In this document: positions 1 to 8,467 of the stretch, piece after piece
Numbering within the stretch: the first letter of the stretch is position 1
Layout: every line of letters starts with the position of its first letter
Assembly: GCF_017876315.1 (NCBI RefSeq)
Contig: NZ_JAGINU010000001.1
Span: 3,534,001 to 3,598,000 of the forward strand
Origin: Pseudonocardia parietis
GTDB taxonomy: Bacteria > Actinomycetota > Actinomycetes > Mycobacteriales > Pseudonocardiaceae
Length of the DNA stretch: 64,000 nt
Reading direction: 5' to 3'
Notes under the pieces: model-generated
Seen by the model: only the letters and a program-made list of their open reading frames with translations
Databases searched by the model: none
What the model was told of the DNA's origin: nothing
Program-made: the position numbers and the translations under genes

Positions 1-1072
1 GACCGCCGACGAACCCGTGTTTGAACGCGGTGTTGCGGGCCGCGAAGGGTGCGGAAGGCCGCACCGGATCCGGCCGGCGCGGCCGCTCGCGCTCCAGACG
101 GCCGCGCCAGAGCAGGTAGGTCGGGTAGCCGACCGGCAGCGGGTCCGCCAGCGACGACCGGAGGGCCGCACGGTCCGCCCGGTAGCCGGGCAGTGCGTCG
201 CCGGCGCGCAGCAGGAAGGCGTCGGCACCGTCCGCGAGCGAGACCACCAGCAGGATCTCGCCGGGAGCCGCCCGGTCCAGCAGGTCCGCGAGCGCCAGTC
301 CGAGGTGCGCCGCGCCCGCGTTGCCCACCAGGTCCAGCAGGTCGAGCGTGTCGGCCCGGCCCCCGGTCCGCCTCGACAGCGCGGTGGTGACCGCCTTGAC
401 CGCGCGCACGCTCGGGCCGGCGACGGCCACCGCGTCGACGTCCGCGGCCGGGACGCCGGTCGCCTTCAGCACGTCGTCCACCGCCTGGGCGGCGAGGCGC
501 TCGTACTCGCCCTGCCCGAACCGCTCCTCCCAGGTGGTGGAGCCCTGCTCACCCGGTAGCCGCCACCGGTCGAGGAACTCCGCGCTCGCCCCGGCCGTGC
601 CGAGCACCTCGGCCAGCGCGCGGCCCGGGGCGAAGGAGAAGGCGGCCGCGCCGTCACCGCCGGTGCGCTCGTCCGTGCTTCCGGCCGGCCCGTCCCGGAC
701 GTCGGCGAGCACCGCGAGACCGCCGTCGCGCGACGCCGCCCGCAGTGCTGCCGCGCCGGAACGCACGGAGGCGCCGAGGTCGAAGGCACCGACGTCCGCG
801 GCGAGTCCGGTGGCGGCGTGCAGCACCGTGGCGTTGGTCTTGTCCATGTACGCCGGGGCGGTGGTGGCGAACCACAGGCTGCCGGGTGCCTCGCCACCCG
901 CCAGGGCGAGCGCTGCGGCCTCCACCCCCAGCGCGGCGGAGTCCTGGTCGTAGGCAGCGACGGCGCGGGTCCCGCGCCCCCGGTCGCCGGTGGCCGCGGC
1001 GGCCTCGCCGCGGTCCAGCCGGTACCGCGGGACGTACCCGCCGTAGCCGGTGATCGCGAAGTACTCAGCCAA
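1..1072 (-). CDS. HMG-CoA synthase-like / thiolase-fold protein, 3' end outside window
   Basis: The reading frame runs off the left edge, so only about 357 N-terminal residues are visible. It begins at a TTG (1072) that overlaps the stop of the upstream SDR by 8 bp. A GTG at 1102 is an alternative start. The N-terminus reads ITGYGGYVPRYRL, and YMDKTNATVLHAATGL and FDLGASVRSGAAAL follow, as in the KAS III/HMG-CoA synthase group of the thiolase fold. Where condensing enzymes carry the nucleophilic Cys, this protein has Ser-Val, so Claisen condensation is doubtful. Family members of this kind often carry a C-terminal DUF35/OB-fold domain, and some relatives (Ltp2, DitF) are retro-aldolases of steroid side-chain breakdown. 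As the last visible gene of an acyl-CoA operon, an aldolase or lyase role is inferred. Confidence 0.7.
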   Translation of the reverse strand, partial: MAEYFAITGYGGYVPRYRLDRGEAAAATGDRGRGTRAVAAYDQDSAALGVEAAALALAGGEAPGSLWFATTAPAYMDKTNATVLHAATGLAADVGAFDLGASVRSGAAALRAASRDGGLAVLADVRDGPAGSTDERTGGDGAAAFSFAPGRALAEVLGTAGASAEFLDRWRLPGEQGSTTWEERFGQGEYERLAAQAVDDVLKATGVPAADVDAVAVAGPSVRAVKAVTTALSRRTGGRADTLDLLDLVGNAGAAHLGLALADLLDRAAPGEILLVVSLADGADAFLLRAGDALPGYRADRAALRSSLADPLPVGYPTYLLWRGRLERERPRRPDPVRPSAPFAARNTAFKHGFVGG

Positions 1073-1823
1073 AACGTCCCCCCGAGACGTGTACGACCTC
1101 ACCGGTGATGAACCCCGACGCGGGTGAGGCGAGGAAGGTGACCGCGGCGGCGACGTCGTCGGGCGTGCCGATCCGCTTGATGCTGTTGTCCTTGACCGCC
1201 CGGTCCCGGATCGCGTCGAAGGTGTCCAGGTCGCGCAGCGACGGTGTCTCGACCAGGCCGGGCGCGAGCGAGTTCGCGGTGATGCCCTTGCGCCCCAGCT
1301 CCTTCGCCACGCTGCGGGTCAGGCCGACGACACCGGCCTTGGCCGCGGAGTAGTTGGCCTGCCCGGGATTGCCGTGCCAGGCCCGCGAGGCGATCGTGAT
1401 GATCCGGCCGTATCCCGCGGCGGCCATCGGGCGGGCCGCGGCGCGCACGGCGGTGAACGTGCCGAAGAGGCAGACGTCGAGCACCGAGCGCCACTGCTCG
1501 TCGGACATCTCCAGCAGGCGGCCGTCGCGCGGGAAGCCGTGGCTGGTCAGGAGCACGTCGAGGCGGCCGTGCCGGGCCACGACGTCGTCGACCGCGGCCT
1601 CGACGGCGGCGGAGTCGGTGACGTCGAGCCCGATGCCCTCGGCGGCGTACCCCTGCGCCGTCAGCTTCTCGGCGGCGGCCCGGGCGGGCTCCGCGGCCAG
1701 GTCGGCCAGGACGACGGTGGCGCCTGCCGCGGCGAGCCAGCTGCCCGCGGCGCTGCCCAGGCCGCCCGCGCCGCCGGTGATCAGTGCGACCTGGTCGGTG
1801 AGTGTGGTGTTCGGGTCGGTCAT
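1065..1823 (-). CDS. SDR family oxidoreductase (FabG-like)
   Basis: This is a 252-residue classical short-chain dehydrogenase. The nucleotide-binding glycine motif reads GGAGGLG near residue 17. The catalytic region has Ser in IASRAW and the YSAAK tetrad with Tyr and Lys. The C-terminus ends in the usual FITGEVVHVSGG. It probably oxidises or reduces a 3-hydroxyacyl-CoA or related alcohol with NAD(P)(H), as the dehydrogenase step after the hydratase pair encoded upstream in the same operon. It lies 24 bp downstream of the acyl-CoA dehydrogenase gene and overlaps the next gene by 8 bp. The exact substrate is unknown. Confidence 0.88.
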   Translation of the reverse strand: MTDPNTTLTDQVALITGGAGGLGSAAGSWLAAAGATVVLADLAAEPARAAAEKLTAQGYAAEGIGLDVTDSAAVEAAVDDVVARHGRLDVLLTSHGFPRDGRLLEMSDEQWRSVLDVCLFGTFTAVRAAARPMAAAGYGRIITIASRAWHGNPGQANYSAAKAGVVGLTRSVAKELGRKGITANSLAPGLVETPSLRDLDTFDAIRDRAVKDNSIKRIGTPDDVAAAVTFLASPASGFITGEVVHVSGGRFG

Positions 1824-1847
1824 GAGTGGTCTCCTGCTCGAGGGGCG

Positions 1848-2993
1848 CTAGAGGGAGCGGGCGACGAGTTCCTTCATGACCTCGTTCGCCCCACCGTAGA
1901 TCCGCTGTGCCCGCGCGTCGGCGTACATCCGGGCGATCGGGTACTCGCGCATGTAGCCGTACCCGCCGTGCAGCTGGAGGCAGCGGTCGATCACCTGGCA
2001 CTGCACGTCGGTGAGCCAGTACTTGGCCATCGACGCGGTGGGCGCGTCGAGCTCGCGCTTCTCGTGGCGCAGCACGCAGTCGTCGAAGAAGGTGCGGCCG
2101 ACCCGGGTCAGCGTCGCGCACTCGGCGAGCTCGAACCGGGTGTTCTGCATGCTGAACAGCGGGGCCCCGAAGGCGTGCCGCTCCTTGGTGTAGGACACCG
2201 TGTGGTGCAGGGCGACCTCGGCGCCGACGATCCCGGTGAGCCCGATGAACAGCCGCTCCTGGGGCAGCTGCGACATGAGCATGCGGAAGCCGGAGCCTTC
2301 CTCGCCGAGGAGGTTCGTCGCGGGGACGCGGACGCCGTCGAAGAACAGCTCGGCGGTGTCCGCGGCGTGCTGGCCGATCTTGTCGAGGGTCCGGCCACGG
2401 CGGAAGCCGGGTGTGGTGGCGTCGACCAGCAGCAGCGAGATGCCGCGGGCACCTGCGGCGGGATCGGTCTTCGCGGCGACGATCACGAGGTCGGCCGTGG
2501 CGCCGTTGGTGATGAAGGTCTTGGAGCCGTCGAGCACGTAGCTGTCGCCGTCGCGCACGGCCCTGGTCCGGATGGCCTTGAGGTCGGACCCCGCCGAGGG
2601 CTCGGACATGGCGATGGCCGAGACGACCTCGCCGGTGACCATCTTCGGCAGCCAGGTCTTCTTCTGTTCCTCGGACCCGTAGGCGAGGACGTAGTCCGCG
2701 ACGATCCCGCTGTGGACCGAGTTGCCCCAGCCCTTGTCGATCGTCCAGCCCTGCGCCTCGGTGATCGCCAGGTGGTGCAGGAAGCTGCCGCCGGGGCCGC
2801 CGTAGGACTCCGGCACCATGGGGCACAGCAGACCGAGCTCGCCGGCCCGGAGCCAGAAGTCCCGGTCGACGTGCTGCTGGCGCTCCCAGCGCTCCAGCTG
2901 GGGCATGCCCTCCCTGGTAAAGAACTCCGTCGCGGTGTCCCGCAGCAGCGTGAGCTCCTCGGTCTCCCAGGGCGACGTGTACGCGGTGGTCAT
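1848..2993 (-). CDS. acyl-CoA dehydrogenase
   Basis: This 381-residue FAD-dependent acyl-CoA dehydrogenase has the typical layout of N-terminal helices, a middle beta domain (MSEPSAGSDL, TFITNGATADL) and a C-terminal helical domain (LHGGYGYMREYPIAR). It would introduce the alpha-beta double bond into an acyl-CoA and pass electrons to ETF. The segment that carries EGT in MCAD-type enzymes reads IYGGANEVMKEL, so the catalytic Glu should sit elsewhere, as in the LCAD/isovaleryl-CoA dehydrogenase group. The ATG at 2993 overlaps the stop of the MaoC gene as ATGA, so the two are translationally coupled. Together with the MaoC pair and the SDR it makes a complete dehydrogenation-hydration-oxidation set. 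Confidence 0.92.
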   Translation of the reverse strand: MTTAYTSPWETEELTLLRDTATEFFTREGMPQLERWERQQHVDRDFWLRAGELGLLCPMVPESYGGPGGSFLHHLAITEAQGWTIDKGWGNSVHSGIVADYVLAYGSEEQKKTWLPKMVTGEVVSAIAMSEPSAGSDLKAIRTRAVRDGDSYVLDGSKTFITNGATADLVIVAAKTDPAAGARGISLLLVDATTPGFRRGRTLDKIGQHAADTAELFFDGVRVPATNLLGEEGSGFRMLMSQLPQERLFIGLTGIVGAEVALHHTVSYTKERHAFGAPLFSMQNTRFELAECATLTRVGRTFFDDCVLRHEKRELDAPTASMAKYWLTDVQCQVIDRCLQLHGGYGYMREYPIARMYADARAQRIYGGANEVMKELVARSL

Positions 2994-3409
2994 GCCCGTT
3001 CCTCCAGAGCGTCGAGGGAGACCAGCGCGCTGCCGCGCAGGGTCACGGCGCCGTCGTCGAGCGTCACGGTCAGCTCGACGCGGGCCACGCCGTCGGTGAC
3101 GTCGGCGACGGTTCCGGTGCAGGTCGGCGTGCCGTGCACCGGTGTCACGGACACGAACCGGGCGCCGAACCGGCGGATCGCGGCCTGGCCGAACCAGCCG
3201 GTCAACGCCCGGCCGAGGTAGGCCATCGACAGCATGCCGTGCGCGAAGACGTCCGGGTGTCCCGCGTCGCGGGCGGCGTCGATGTCGATGTGCATCGGGT
3301 TGTGGTCGCCGGACGCGCCGGCGTAGAGCGCCAGCGTGGTGCGGCTGATCGGGGACAGCGACAGCGGCGGCAGCTCGGTCCCGGCCTCGAGCGTCCGGAC
3401 GGCGCTCAC
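2990..3409 (-). CDS. MaoC-like dehydratase (R-hydratase subunit)
   Basis: This 139-residue single-hotdog protein carries the hydratase-2 motif, YAGASGDHNPMHID followed by AGHPDVFAHG. The Asp and His of GDHNPMH are the family's catalytic residues, which hydrate a 2-enoyl-CoA. The GTG start at 3409 overlaps the stop of the preceding gene (GTGA), and its own stop overlaps the start of the acyl-CoA dehydrogenase gene. The neighbouring gene upstream encodes the partner hotdog without the motif, the same arrangement as mycobacterial heterodimeric hydratases such as HadAB and ChsH1/ChsH2. A heterodimer is therefore likely. Confidence 0.9.
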   Translation of the reverse strand: MSAVRTLEAGTELPPLSLSPISRTTLALYAGASGDHNPMHIDIDAARDAGHPDVFAHGMLSMAYLGRALTGWFGQAAIRRFGARFVSVTPVHGTPTCTGTVADVTDGVARVELTVTLDDGAVTLRGSALVSLDALEERA

Positions 3410-3879
3410 GCGGGGCCACCCGCCGCACGGACGACCAGGACGTTGCGCAGCTCGGCCACCGGCTCGCCCGCCCGGTCCACGGTCGTGTCCCGGACCAGGA
3501 AGCGCAGCGCGCCGCCCTTCTTCTCGTAGTAGTCGGCGAACCGGGGGCGGAAGGTCAGCACGTCGCCGGAGTAGGCCGGGGCGTGGTACCGGAAGGTCTG
3601 CTCACCGTGCAGCACCGAGCCGATGTCGATGCCCAGGCGGCCGATGATCCTGGGGACCTCGGGATGGCGGCGCTCCAGGCCGAAGAGGTAGGTCGGCGGC
3701 ACCAGCAGGCCGGGGTTCCCGGCCGCCGCCGCGGCCCGGGGATCGTGGTGGAGCGGATCGGACAGCCCCACGACCTTGGTGAACAGCTGCAGCAACCCGG
3801 CCTCGACGACCACGTCGTGCGGACCGAAGTCGGTACCGACCAGATCGGCGGGCGAGGTCACCTCCACCGCCGCGCTCAC
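3406..3879 (-). CDS. FAS1-type MaoC N-terminal domain protein (hydratase partner subunit)
   Basis: This 157-residue hotdog protein is of the MaoC dehydratase N-terminal (FAS1_DH) type. VSDPLHHDPRAA-like and LLVPPTYLFGLER segments are visible, but the complete GDxNPxH motif is absent, so it looks like the non-catalytic, substrate-binding half of a heterodimeric hydratase. The GTG at 3879 is preferred because a GGGAG sits six bases upstream. The frame stays open further upstream to 3996, but that extension is basic and low-complexity. It is the first gene of the minus-strand operon, overlaps the next gene by 4 bp, and is transcribed away from the gene at 4215. Confidence 0.85.
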   Translation of the reverse strand: MSAAVEVTSPADLVGTDFGPHDVVVEAGLLQLFTKVVGLSDPLHHDPRAAAAAGNPGLLVPPTYLFGLERRHPEVPRIIGRLGIDIGSVLHGEQTFRYHAPAYSGDVLTFRPRFADYYEKKGGALRFLVRDTTVDRAGEPVAELRNVLVVRAAGGPA

Positions 3880-4214
3880 GGTTCGCTCCCGGCGCTCATC
3901 GTGCCCCCATCGCCATCGATCCTCCGCCGTGCTCCGGCCCGCGGCCGGCACGTGCGCTCGTCGCCGATGGAACCAGGTGGTTGACAAAGAGGTCAATGTT
4001 CTCCGGTTCGGCGTGCTCTACGGCACGTCGTCCCCGGTCGGCTTCGACGCCGCACGGATGCATGAAAAGGCCAGTTGACAGCGCTGCAGATGGAATGACG
4101 GGGTGAATCGGCCCGGATGCTCGCGTGTTGGCAAGGCTTGCTCATTCATGGTACTCAATAGGACGACTCCGAGGGTGCTGCCCGTCGGGTCCCGGACCAG
4201 CGAGGAGGACGTGG
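3880..4214. other. divergent intergenic region between two MaoC operons
   Basis: This 335-bp gap separates the minus-strand operon (start 3879) from the plus-strand gene at 4215. It is less GC-rich than its flanks between about 3975 and 4165. It contains the dyad at 3981-3996, a second TTGACA at about 4075, and a clear GAGGAGG ribosome-binding site at 4202-4208. No convincing coding frame is present. It probably holds both promoters. Confidence 0.55.
3981..3996. promoter_or_regulatory. inverted repeat TTGAC-N6-GTCAA, candidate operator
   Basis: Two 5-bp arms, TTGAC and GTCAA, are separated by AAAGAG, about 100 bp upstream of the minus-strand operon start. Spacing and size fit a TetR- or GntR-type dimer site, and each arm also resembles a -35 hexamer. 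No matching regulator gene lies next to it, so the assignment is tentative. Confidence 0.4.
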
Positions 4215-5483
4215 GTGACCAGTACCGAGGAAGGGCAGGCCGCCACGCAGGACGAGGCCTTCGGTGTGCTCACCGACGCCGCGATCGAGCGTTCGCGCCG
4301 CCGCCTCGGGGTGCCCCAGCGACTGCCGAACCCGCCGCACAACTACGAGGTCACCTGGGACGGCAGCCGGCACTTCGCCTTCGGCTACGGCGACGACAAC
4401 CCGCTCTACTGCGACCCGGACTACGCGGCCGGGACCCGCTGGGGCGGGCTCATCGCGCCGCCGACGTTCCTCTACACGATGGGGGAGGACGCGGCCCCGG
4501 CGCCGGACGCCGAGACGAAGAAGCTGCTCAAGGGCGACCCGTTCGCCGGTCTGGGTTCCTATCAGGCCGTCATGGAGTTCGAGTGGTGGCGCCCGCTGTC
4601 GGTCGGTGACCGCTGCCGCCAGCTCCGTACGCAGGTCGGGGTGCAGCCCAAGGCCTCGACCTTCGGCGGGCGCACGGTGCACGTGATGCACGACTTCCTC
4701 TACACCAACGGTGCGGGGGAGCTGCAGGCGCTGCGGCGCGGCACCTGGATCAACGCCGAGCGGCACACCTCGCGCAAGCGCGGTACCCAGACGCTCGTGC
4801 AGGAGCCCTACACACCCGAGCAGCTCGCCGAGATCGACGCCGCCTATGCGGCCGAGACCCGGCGCGGCGCCGAACCGCGCTACTTCGAGGACGTCCGGAT
4901 CGGCGACGAGCTGCCCGCCAAGGTGAAGGGCCCGCTGACCACCACCGACGTGGTCGTCTGGCACCTCGGCTGGGGCATGCAGCTGACCCCGCCCGGCGCG
5001 TTCAAGATCCTGGCGAACGTCCGGCGCAAGGCACCGGGACTGTTCCCGCCGAACGCGCTGAACGTGCCCGACACCGTCCAGCGCCTCCACTGGGACCCCG
5101 CGCGCGCGGCGGAGCTGGGCCTGCCCACCTCGTACGACTACGGCGGCATGCGCGAGACCTGGCTGGCCCACCTGCTCACCGACTGGATGGGTGATGACGG
5201 CTGGCTGTGGCGGCTGCGGTGCGAGCACCGCAAGTTCAACTACGTCGGTGACACGAGCTGGGTGCGGGGGACGGTCGTCGACAAGACCGTGGTCGACGGC
5301 CGGCACGAGGTGCACGTCGAGCTGCGCTGCGAGAACCAGCGGGGTGAGGTGAGCACACCGGGCTCCGCGGTGGTGCTGCTGCCCACCCGGGACCGGCCGG
5401 TGCAGCTGCCCGAGCCGCCCGCGGCGGACCTGGCCGGGATGGTCGCGTACGAGCTCGACCGTTTCGGCGTCGCCGGCGACTGA
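4215..5483 (+). CDS. two-domain MaoC family dehydratase-like protein
   Basis: This 422-residue protein is built from two hotdog halves. The N-terminal half carries FAFGYGDDNPLYCDPDYA, the FAS1_DH-type version of the hydratase motif, with WGGLIAPPTFLY after it. The C-terminal half (about residues 230-420) is a MaoC-like fold with YFEDVRIGDELP but no recognisable catalytic motif. It is probably a hydratase or dehydratase acting on a bulky acyl-CoA, with one active site per fused dimer. The GTG at 4215 is chosen because GAGGAGG lies six bases upstream; 30 extra in-frame codons upstream are unlike the family. The next gene, an acyl-CoA dehydrogenase 75 bp downstream, points to beta-oxidation. Confidence 0.85.
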   Translation: MTSTEEGQAATQDEAFGVLTDAAIERSRRRLGVPQRLPNPPHNYEVTWDGSRHFAFGYGDDNPLYCDPDYAAGTRWGGLIAPPTFLYTMGEDAAPAPDAETKKLLKGDPFAGLGSYQAVMEFEWWRPLSVGDRCRQLRTQVGVQPKASTFGGRTVHVMHDFLYTNGAGELQALRRGTWINAERHTSRKRGTQTLVQEPYTPEQLAEIDAAYAAETRRGAEPRYFEDVRIGDELPAKVKGPLTTTDVVVWHLGWGMQLTPPGAFKILANVRRKAPGLFPPNALNVPDTVQRLHWDPARAAELGLPTSYDYGGMRETWLAHLLTDWMGDDGWLWRLRCEHRKFNYVGDTSWVRGTVVDKTVVDGRHEVHVELRCENQRGEVSTPGSAVVLLPTRDRPVQLPEPPAADLAGMVAYELDRFGVAGD

Positions 5484-5557
5484 GCCGGCACGGCACGATC
5501 CGTTCCCCACCGGGGCGCGGCGCCCCGCACGGGGCCGAGGAACAGGAGCACAGCGCC

Positions 5558-6745
5558 ATGCGGCTGGATGTCCCGGCGGAACTCGAGGCGTTCCGCAAGC
5601 AGGTGCGCGCATTCGTCGACGAGCACGCACCCGGGCCGAAGACGCGCGCCGGGGTCCGGGCTCCGGAACCCGAGCTGCTGCCCGCCATCCGTACCTGGAC
5701 GGCGGCCCTGTACGAGGCCGGCTTCCTCGGTATCGACTGGCCGGCCGAGCACGGTGGCAGGCCGGACGCCCACCCGCTCGAGCCGTTCATCGTCGTCGAG
5801 GAGATCACCCGCGCCCGTACCTGGCTGCCGATCGGTGCCGCCACGCTCGCCGCCGCGGCGGTCATCGAGTTCGGCACGGACGAGCAGCGGGCGCGCTTCC
5901 TGCCCCGTATCCGCGCAGGGGAGCACATCTGGTGCCAGCTGTTCAGCGAACCCGGTGCCGGCAGCGACCTCGCCGCGCTCAGCACCCGGGCCCGTCGCGA
6001 CGGGGACGACTGGATCGTCGACGGGCAGAAGGTGTGGACCACCAACGGTCAGCACGCGGACATGGGATATCTGCTCGCCCGCACCGATCCTGCCGCCTCG
6101 CGGCACCGGGGGATCACCGCTTTCGCCGTGCCGATGGACACGCCGGGGATCACCGTCCGGCCGTTGCGGGAGATCACCGGGACCACCGACTTCAACGAGG
6201 TGTTCCTCGACGGCGTCCGGATCCCGGCGGCGAACGTCCTGGGCGGGGTCGACGACGGCTGGCGGGTCGGGATGAGCAGCCTCGGGCACGAGCGCTCGGG
6301 GGTGGCGGCGCGCGGTGTGGAGCTGGCTGCCGTGCTGACCGACCTGGTCGAGCTGGCCCGCGGCCGGACCGTCGGTGGCCGGCCCGCGCTGTCGGACTCG
6401 GCGACCCGGCAGGCGATCGGCGCGCTCGCGGCCCGGGTCCAGGTGAATACCGCGATCGTGACGATGGCGAAGTCCCGGATGGCGGCGGGCACCGACCAGC
6501 CGTCGGACGCCCTGCTCGGCAAGATCTTCTTCAGCGAGGTCAACCACGACCTCGCCCACTACGGCATGACGCTGCAGGGCGTGGACGGGATCCTCACCGA
6601 GGCCGATCCGCACGTCCCGGCCGGTGGCTGGTGGCAGGACGCGCACCTGTACTCGCGGGCCTACACGATCGCCGGCGGGGCGAACGAGGTGCTGCGCAAC
6701 CAGGTCGCCGAACGCGGTCTCGGGCTGCCCCGTGAGCCGCGCTGA
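5558..6745 (+). CDS. acyl-CoA dehydrogenase
   Basis: This 395-residue FAD enzyme has IDWPAEHGGR in the N-terminal domain, the FAD/substrate loop CQLFSEPGAGSDLA, and GQKVWTTNGQHADMGYLLAR and TDFNEVFLDGVRIP in the middle domain. The tail reads YTIAGGANEVLRNQVAERGLG. A GGANE tail instead of EGT places it with actinobacterial FadE proteins whose base lies outside that loop. An AGGAG precedes the ATG at 5558. It follows the two-domain MaoC gene on the same strand and is likely co-transcribed. Its natural downstream boundary is obscured by the insertion sequences that begin about 40 bp past the stop. Confidence 0.92.
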   Translation: MRLDVPAELEAFRKQVRAFVDEHAPGPKTRAGVRAPEPELLPAIRTWTAALYEAGFLGIDWPAEHGGRPDAHPLEPFIVVEEITRARTWLPIGAATLAAAAVIEFGTDEQRARFLPRIRAGEHIWCQLFSEPGAGSDLAALSTRARRDGDDWIVDGQKVWTTNGQHADMGYLLARTDPAASRHRGITAFAVPMDTPGITVRPLREITGTTDFNEVFLDGVRIPAANVLGGVDDGWRVGMSSLGHERSGVAARGVELAAVLTDLVELARGRTVGGRPALSDSATRQAIGALAARVQVNTAIVTMAKSRMAAGTDQPSDALLGKIFFSEVNHDLAHYGMTLQGVDGILTEADPHVPAGGWWQDAHLYSRAYTIAGGANEVLRNQVAERGLGLPREPR

Positions 6746-6929
6746 CGTGTCGTCCCGGCCGGACCTGACTTCGGTCATTTGCCTTAGCCTCGATCCGCAG
6801 AGCTGCTGGGGTAGTGATCTTGCTTCTCGAATGATCATGGTCGTGCGGTGCTGGGCGTGCGGGGGTCGCTGGTCTGTCCAGCTCTTCCACGTGGCGCGCG
6901 CTCGGGCCCGGGGTGCGGGGGTGGGTGGG

Positions 6930-8339
6930 TCAGGCCGCGGCCGGCGGGCTGTGCCCAGTGATGGAGCCGATGGTGTGGTCCCACAGCTGCTGCCATGCGG
7001 GCGCCCAGGGCCAGCGGCTGGGGAGGTGCAGCATGGGTGTGCGGGCGGGTCGGGCCAGGCGGGCGGGCACGGCGATCAGCTGTCGGCGCAGCGTCGCGCC
7101 GCGGGCGCGGGTCTGGGATCGGCCGGCGAGGGTGCCGGTCGCGTGGAGCAGGTTGTGCGCGATCGCGGCGCACAGGGCCCAGGCGGAGTTGGCGCCGAAG
7201 TGCCCCGAGGGCAGGTGCGCCAGCGGTCCGTCGATCAGGTCGGCGAACACGGTTTCGATGATCGCGTGGCGGCGGTGGACGATATCGGCGGTGGCCGTGG
7301 GCCGGGTGGAGTTGGTGAAGAAGGGGTGATGGCGCCAGACCGGGAACAGTGCGTCGGGGTAGCGGGCGTCGATGACCCGACGCACGACCAGTCGAGCGGT
7401 GATCCGATCTGTGGTGGCGGTGAAGGCGGTGTAGGGCACTTCGGCGACCTCGGCGTCGGAGATCCACGCTCCGGTGTCGGGATCGCGGACCGCGCCGGGG
7501 TAGCGCACCGGGGTCCACGCGGTGTCGGGGATGGAAGCGATGGCGCGTTGGATGGCCGGGTTCTTGGTCATGACCAGGGAGAACTCGACCTGGCCGCGTC
7601 GGCAGGCTCGGACCACGGCGCGGGTGCCGTAGGCGGAGTCGCCGCGCACCAGGATCTTCCCCGATGCGCCGGCGGCGCGGGCGGTGGCGATCGCCTGGGC
7701 GACCATCCGCCCGGCACCCTTGCCCGAGCCGGTCTTGCCCGCGCGTAGCCGCATCCCGGCGATCACCGGCGCGGCCGCCTCGGTGCTGATGGTGGTGGCC
7801 AGTGGCGAGAGACCTTTGCGCAGTACCTGCTTGCCGGCGATCTTGGTGTGTCCGTAGGAGGCGCCCTGCTTGGCGTGCCCGTAGACCGGGCGCAGCAACG
7901 AGTCGATGTCGATGAACGCCTGCTCGTCGATCCCGGCCAGCACCTCGGTGCGGCCGGCCAGGGCGATCAGGTGTGCGCGCAGCACCGACTCCAGCTGGCG
8001 GGCGTGGCCGAAGGTGAACTCCCGCAACAGCGTCCCGAGGGTCGAGGGGGCGTACACGTCGTCGAACAGGATCGGTGTCCCACCCGCACGCAGCAGGTCC
8101 AGATCGTCGATGCTGTCCGCGCCGGCGCACATCCCGGCGATCACCCCGAGCAACTTCGGTGCCGGGTTGGCCGAGCCCGACTTGATCCGCGGGGTCATGA
8201 TCGACACCTTCCCGGTGATGATCTCGCTCAGCCGGGTCTGCTCGGCAAGCTCGAGCAGCGGCACCAGGCCTGCGTGCGACACGAGATTGTCCTCATCGAA
8301 CCGCGCAGAGCCGGCGGTGAACCTGTGGGAGACTCGCAC
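6930..8339 (-). CDS. IS1380 family transposase
   Basis: This 469-residue DDE transposase opens with VRVSHRFTAGSARFDEDNLVSHAG, the usual N-terminus of the IS1380 group. ILVRGDSAYGTRAVV holds one catalytic Asp, and the FTNST and RRHAIIETVFADL region holds the C-terminal Glu. The GTG at 8339 is preferred; 28 more in-frame codons exist upstream (to 8423) but run through a hairpin. The length is normal and the frame is intact, so it could be active. The product would cut and paste the flanking 16-bp repeats. Confidence 0.9.
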   Translation of the reverse strand: MRVSHRFTAGSARFDEDNLVSHAGLVPLLELAEQTRLSEIITGKVSIMTPRIKSGSANPAPKLLGVIAGMCAGADSIDDLDLLRAGGTPILFDDVYAPSTLGTLLREFTFGHARQLESVLRAHLIALAGRTEVLAGIDEQAFIDIDSLLRPVYGHAKQGASYGHTKIAGKQVLRKGLSPLATTISTEAAAPVIAGMRLRAGKTGSGKGAGRMVAQAIATARAAGASGKILVRGDSAYGTRAVVRACRRGQVEFSLVMTKNPAIQRAIASIPDTAWTPVRYPGAVRDPDTGAWISDAEVAEVPYTAFTATTDRITARLVVRRVIDARYPDALFPVWRHHPFFTNSTRPTATADIVHRRHAIIETVFADLIDGPLAHLPSGHFGANSAWALCAAIAHNLLHATGTLAGRSQTRARGATLRRQLIAVPARLARPARTPMLHLPSRWPWAPAWQQLWDHTIGSITGHSPPAAA

Positions 8340-8340
8340 T

Positions 8341-8412
8341 GAAAGTGCCTCTCTGCAGCTGGGTTGGTTGGTGCGTCGCAACACCCATTCTCCCAGCTCA
8401 GGAGGCACTTTC
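8341..8412. promoter_or_regulatory. hairpin covering the IS1380 transposase translation start
   Basis: GAAAGTGCCTC...AGCTGGG at 8341-8363 is complementary to 8392-8412, with about 28 bases between the arms. The transposase start (GTG at 8339) lies directly after this structure on the minus strand, and the nearest ribosome-binding-like GAGAGG lies within the proximal arm. In transcripts that enter from outside, the site would be sequestered, as known for IS10 and IS50; this role is inferred here. Confidence 0.45.
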
Positions 8413-8467
8413 CTCATTCCCACGCCGCTCCCCGACGCGGTTCATCTGCGGATCGAGGCTTAGTGCC

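Larger units (their letters stand above)
6783..8463 (-). mobile_element. IS1380-family insertion sequence
   Basis: A perfect 16-bp inverted repeat, AGCCTCGATCCGCAGA, occurs at 6786-6801 and inverted at 8445-8460. Three further outer positions match with one mismatch, giving ends near 6783 and 8463. The element is about 1.68 kb and carries a single transposase on the minus strand. The flanking bases TGC occur at both ends and may be a very short target duplication. The right edge abuts or is overlapped by the next element. Confidence 0.75.

Noticed and set aside
17..953. Open frames on the plus strand across the first kilobase
   Set aside because: They are Arg/Pro/Ala-rich shadows of the minus-strand HMG-CoA-synthase-like gene, which has clear family segments.
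1374..3221. 615-codon plus-strand frame opposite the first operon
   Set aside because: It is antisense to three well-supported genes with strong motifs and has the composition of a GC-rich shadow frame.
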